A stretch of 7,980 nt of DNA, from NCBI GenBank assembly GCA_964482535.1, contig CAYZXU010000107.1, positions 1-7,980 of the forward strand. The letters are read 5' to 3'. The notes below the pieces were generated by a model, which was not told where the DNA came from, made no database searches, and worked only from the letters and a program-made list of their open reading frames with translations. The stretch comes from CAYZXU01 sp964482535 (GTDB taxonomy: Bacteria; Desulfobacterota; Desulfobacteria; Desulfobacterales; BuS5). Positions 6,335 through 7,980 of this stretch are shown here, one piece after another. The position numbers were made by a program, and so were the translations under genes. Numbering within the stretch: position 1 is the first letter of the stretch; each line of letters starts with the position of its first letter.

Positions 6335-7428
6335 ATCTTAACCTCCTGACGATCAGGACCTACTATGGCAGTATCCAGATACATGGGTTGAAAATCTTTA
6401 CTCTTGTCCCGCTCCGGTATGGCGGAATCCAAACCGCAGGTTTCCGATGAAAAGGCAAACCTGCCCGGTCTGCCGCCCACAATGCCGGGCCTGAGTTTCT
6501 TTCTGTCCTGAACCATAAAAAGCGAATTATCGGTTAAAGAACCGATAACACAGTTGGGCCCGTCAATAATGAGCTGCCTGCATGAACGCTTTAAGTGCTT
6601 TAAAAATTGTAAATCCGGATGCTCATTCAGCCCTTCCCCCTGAAGAGGAGTGATAATGTGCTTATAAGCGTCAAGCCCCAAGCCTAATTTATCAATTGTA
6701 TAATGGAGTATATGGGTAAAAACTTCTGAATCCGACTGATATCCGGCATATCCGGGATAACCCCTTGACTTTAGAAAATCACGTATGGGAATAAAGGCTG
6801 TGTTTTCTCCATTTGTCATGGTTGAAAAACCCTGTAAAAAAAACGGGTGGCATGCATAAAGATTTATGGCATAATTTGTGTTTTGCCTTCCCTGGGTCAT
6901 TATAATCCTGGCTTTAAGCTCTTTCCTGCCAAGATTTAAATATTCACCCACCTTCAGCGGGTCGCCAATCTCCTTGATCATGATAATATCCGGCCAGAAT
7001 GAAAATATAATCATATCATTACGCTCCAGCCCCATCTGCCTGAGCCTGAGCCGCACATCCAGCAGCTTTATTTTTTTGGCTTCTTCACTTAACTCTTCCC
7101 ATTCTTTAGGGTATTCATAGGCGCGGATAAGATAATTGTCTCTTTTGGGCACACCTTCGGGAGGTTCTTTTGCTACCTTGATGAGCACCCTTAATTCATC
7201 CATAAAACCTAAATCCCCCATGAATTTATCAAGGCGCCGCAACCCCTTTTCAGAAAAAATTCCCGAAAGAATCGGGGCATGCTTTAATTCTTCAAAGGGT
7301 CCTCCAAGATCACGCAAAAAGACCCCTACTCCCGAACCATCATGGCCTTCCCGCATCACATCCTGGGCTTTTAAGGCCACCATGGGAGACAAAGGCTCTT
7401 CACTCGTTATTGCAAATAATCTGCACAT
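6298..7428 (-). CDS. Stand-alone class II glutamine amidotransferase (GltB domain 1 / GlxB-like)
   Basis: This 376-residue N-terminal-nucleophile hydrolase should release ammonia from glutamine for the FMN subunit. It begins Met-Cys-Arg-Leu-Phe; removal of Met would leave Cys2 as the catalytic N-terminus, which fixes the start. Other family positions visible are GHDGSGVG (28-35), the glutamine-binding Arg in the R-x-x-T-N stretch (R181), the oxyanion pair N206-G207 in TNGEN, and D233 in SDSE. A C-terminal part with RPGIVGGRPGRFAFSSE (313-329) matches the end of GATase-II domains in glutamate synthases. In place of the usual His-Asn-Gly-Glu it has Thr-Asn-Gly-Glu. AGGAG lies 14 bases upstream, longer than usual. 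It starts 42 bp after trpF and overlaps the next gene by 37 bp. The domain is clear; glutamate synthase versus N-methylglutamate synthase (MgsA) is open. Confidence 0.9.
   Translation of the reverse strand: MCRLFAITSEEPLSPMVALKAQDVMREGHDGSGVGVFLRDLGGPFEELKHAPILSGIFSEKGLRRLDKFMGDLGFMDELRVLIKVAKEPPEGVPKRDNYLIRAYEYPKEWEELSEEAKKIKLLDVRLRLRQMGLERNDMIIFSFWPDIIMIKEIGDPLKVGEYLNLGRKELKARIIMTQGRQNTNYAINLYACHPFFLQGFSTMTNGENTAFIPIRDFLKSRGYPGYAGYQSDSEVFTHILHYTIDKLGLGLDAYKHIITPLQGEGLNEHPDLQFLKHLKRSCRQLIIDGPNCVIGSLTDNSLFMVQDRKKLRPGIVGGRPGRFAFSSETCGLDSAIPERDKSKDFQPMYLDTAIVGPDRQEVKICCQTEQLHLPH
6342..6347 (-). promoter_or_regulatory. Strong ribosome binding site inside the upstream gene
   Basis: Reading leftward, AGGAGG lies seven bases before the ATG of the FMN subunit and entirely inside the coding end of the amidotransferase gene. 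It decides this start and argues that the 37-bp overlap is real, giving translational coupling of the two subunits. Confidence 0.85.
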
Positions 7429-7442
7429 TATATTTTTTTTAA

Positions 7443-7447
7443 CTCCT
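7443..7447 (-). promoter_or_regulatory. Candidate ribosome binding site with long spacer
   Basis: Reading leftward, CAGGAG is followed by a 14-base AT-only spacer before the ATG of the amidotransferase. The Met-Cys start cannot move without losing the catalytic Cys2, so either this long spacing is used or initiation is weak or coupled to trpF. Confidence 0.5.
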
Positions 7448-7454
7448 GATTAAA

Positions 7455-7468
7455 ATCACATTAGTGAT
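7455..7468 (-). other. Small hairpin in the trpF-amidotransferase gap
   Basis: ATCAC and GTGAT form a 5-bp stem with a 4-base loop just after the trpF stop codon and just before the next ribosome site. It is too weak and too AT-rich to be a convincing terminator. It might be a small mRNA-stability element or chance. Confidence 0.3.
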
Positions 7469-7470
7469 GT

Positions 7471-7980
7471 TTATCTTAAAACTATTCTTAATTTTCTTGT
7501 CTTTTCCTTATCAAAGACGCAGCTTGATACGGCCTTTATAAAAGCCTCCACCTTGCCAGGATCTTTTCTTCCGGGGAAAGATTCCACTCCCGAACTGACA
7601 TCAACGGCGTCAGGCACACTGTCAGAAATGGCCTGACAAACATTGTCGGGTTTAAGACCGCCGGCAAGAACAAACGGATATTTTTCACCAAAGGCTTTAG
7701 CCTTTTTCCAGTCCCACTCCACAGCATTCCCACCGGGGAGTTTTCCCCTACCACATTCAACAAGATAAGTCGAGGCATTATATTTATCCGCATCTTTAAG
7801 TTCAGGTTTTCTCTCTGCGAACAGGGCTTTTATTACAAGGATATTTTCTTTCCTGAGCGCTTCCACCAGTTCGAAAGATTCCTGTCCATGAAGCTGCACG
7901 CCCTTTAAACCGCAAGCCTTAACCCTGTGCATGATAAAGGAAAAAGATTCGTTAACAAAGAGCCCCACTGTAATAATATT
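7471..7980 (-). CDS. trpF: Phosphoribosylanthranilate isomerase (partial, N-terminus outside window)
   Basis: The frame is open to the window edge, giving 169 residues; the first beta-alpha unit with the catalytic Cys is missing. TrpF converts N-(5-phosphoribosyl)anthranilate to CdRP in tryptophan synthesis, in the cytoplasm. Family motifs by visible residue are VGLFVNES (5-12), GVQLHGQES (27-35), GG at 83-84 followed by a W-D-W, then VLAGGLKPDNV and DVSSGVESFPGRKDP, the phosphate-binding loops near the C-terminus. The general-acid Asp, normally in a L-L-D stretch, appears as Glu (visible residue 75, codon 7756-7758), and the usual GGTG/GGSG reads GGNA. A GTG at 7966-7968 could be taken as a start, but it lies in the middle of a conserved strand. 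It precedes the amidotransferase gene by 42 bp and may be the tail of a trp operon or the head of this one. Confidence 0.9.
   Translation of the reverse strand, partial: NIITVGLFVNESFSFIMHRVKACGLKGVQLHGQESFELVEALRKENILVIKALFAERKPELKDADKYNASTYLVECGRGKLPGGNAVEWDWKKAKAFGEKYPFVLAGGLKPDNVCQAISDSVPDAVDVSSGVESFPGRKDPGKVEAFIKAVSSCVFDKEKTRKLRIVLR

Noticed and set aside
7136..7453. 105-codon rightward frame
   Set aside because: It is antisense to the amidotransferase N-terminal half, is Ser/Pro-rich and lacks a ribosome site or family pattern.
7966..7968. GTG as the true start of trpF
   Set aside because: It sits inside the conserved VGLFVNES strand; the frame continues to the window edge and the catalytic N-terminal Cys region must lie further upstream.

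Overview
The window carries one leftward (minus-strand) gene cluster that fills about 94% of it, plus the end of an unrelated rightward gene and a repeat-rich convergent spacer at the left edge. The organism looks like an anaerobic bacterium with a ferredoxin- and flavin-rich metabolism. A sulfate-reducing or syntrophic Desulfobacterota (old Deltaproteobacteria) member fits best, judging from the DsrL/GltD-like oxidoreductase with its C-terminal dicluster ferredoxin, the ETF pair and the spacer repeats. This taxonomic call is an inference from protein style, not a measured match.

In transcription order (right to left) the cluster is: trpF (5' end outside the window); a stand-alone class II glutamine amidotransferase (GltB domain 1 / GlxB type, Cys2 nucleophile); an FMN/[3Fe-4S] glutamate synthase core with two [4Fe-4S] motifs at its N-terminus; a 776-residue fusion of the GltB GXGXG domain with a GltD-like FAD/NAD(P) oxidoreductase and a C-terminal two-cluster ferredoxin domain; then etfB and etfA. 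Genes 2 to 4 together hold every domain of a bacterial NAD(P)H glutamate synthase, but cut and re-joined differently from GltB + GltD. Spacings are tight (42 bp, a 37-bp overlap, 15 bp, 59 bp, 24 bp), so one mRNA is likely, at least from the amidotransferase to etfA.

Proposed co-operation (inference): the amidotransferase releases ammonia from glutamine, and the FMN/[3Fe-4S] subunit adds it reductively to 2-oxoglutarate or a related 2-oxo acid. The fused subunit brings electrons from NAD(P)H or ferredoxin. The ETF heterodimer may be a further electron donor, acceptor or bifurcating module. The joining of ETF to a glutamate-synthase-like enzyme is the most interesting feature of the window. 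N-methylglutamate synthase (MgsABC) and Glx-type enzymes use the same domain set, so the substrate is not certain.

Left edge: a rightward frame ends at 108 with a ParE/RelE-type toxin C-terminus. The spacer 109-524 holds a 34-bp near-palindrome, an exact 30-bp tandem duplication, a short AGCCG triplet repeat and a 78-bp imperfect inverted repeat. Read as leftward RNA, that last element makes a long hairpin followed by seven U's, and so probably terminates the etf operon.
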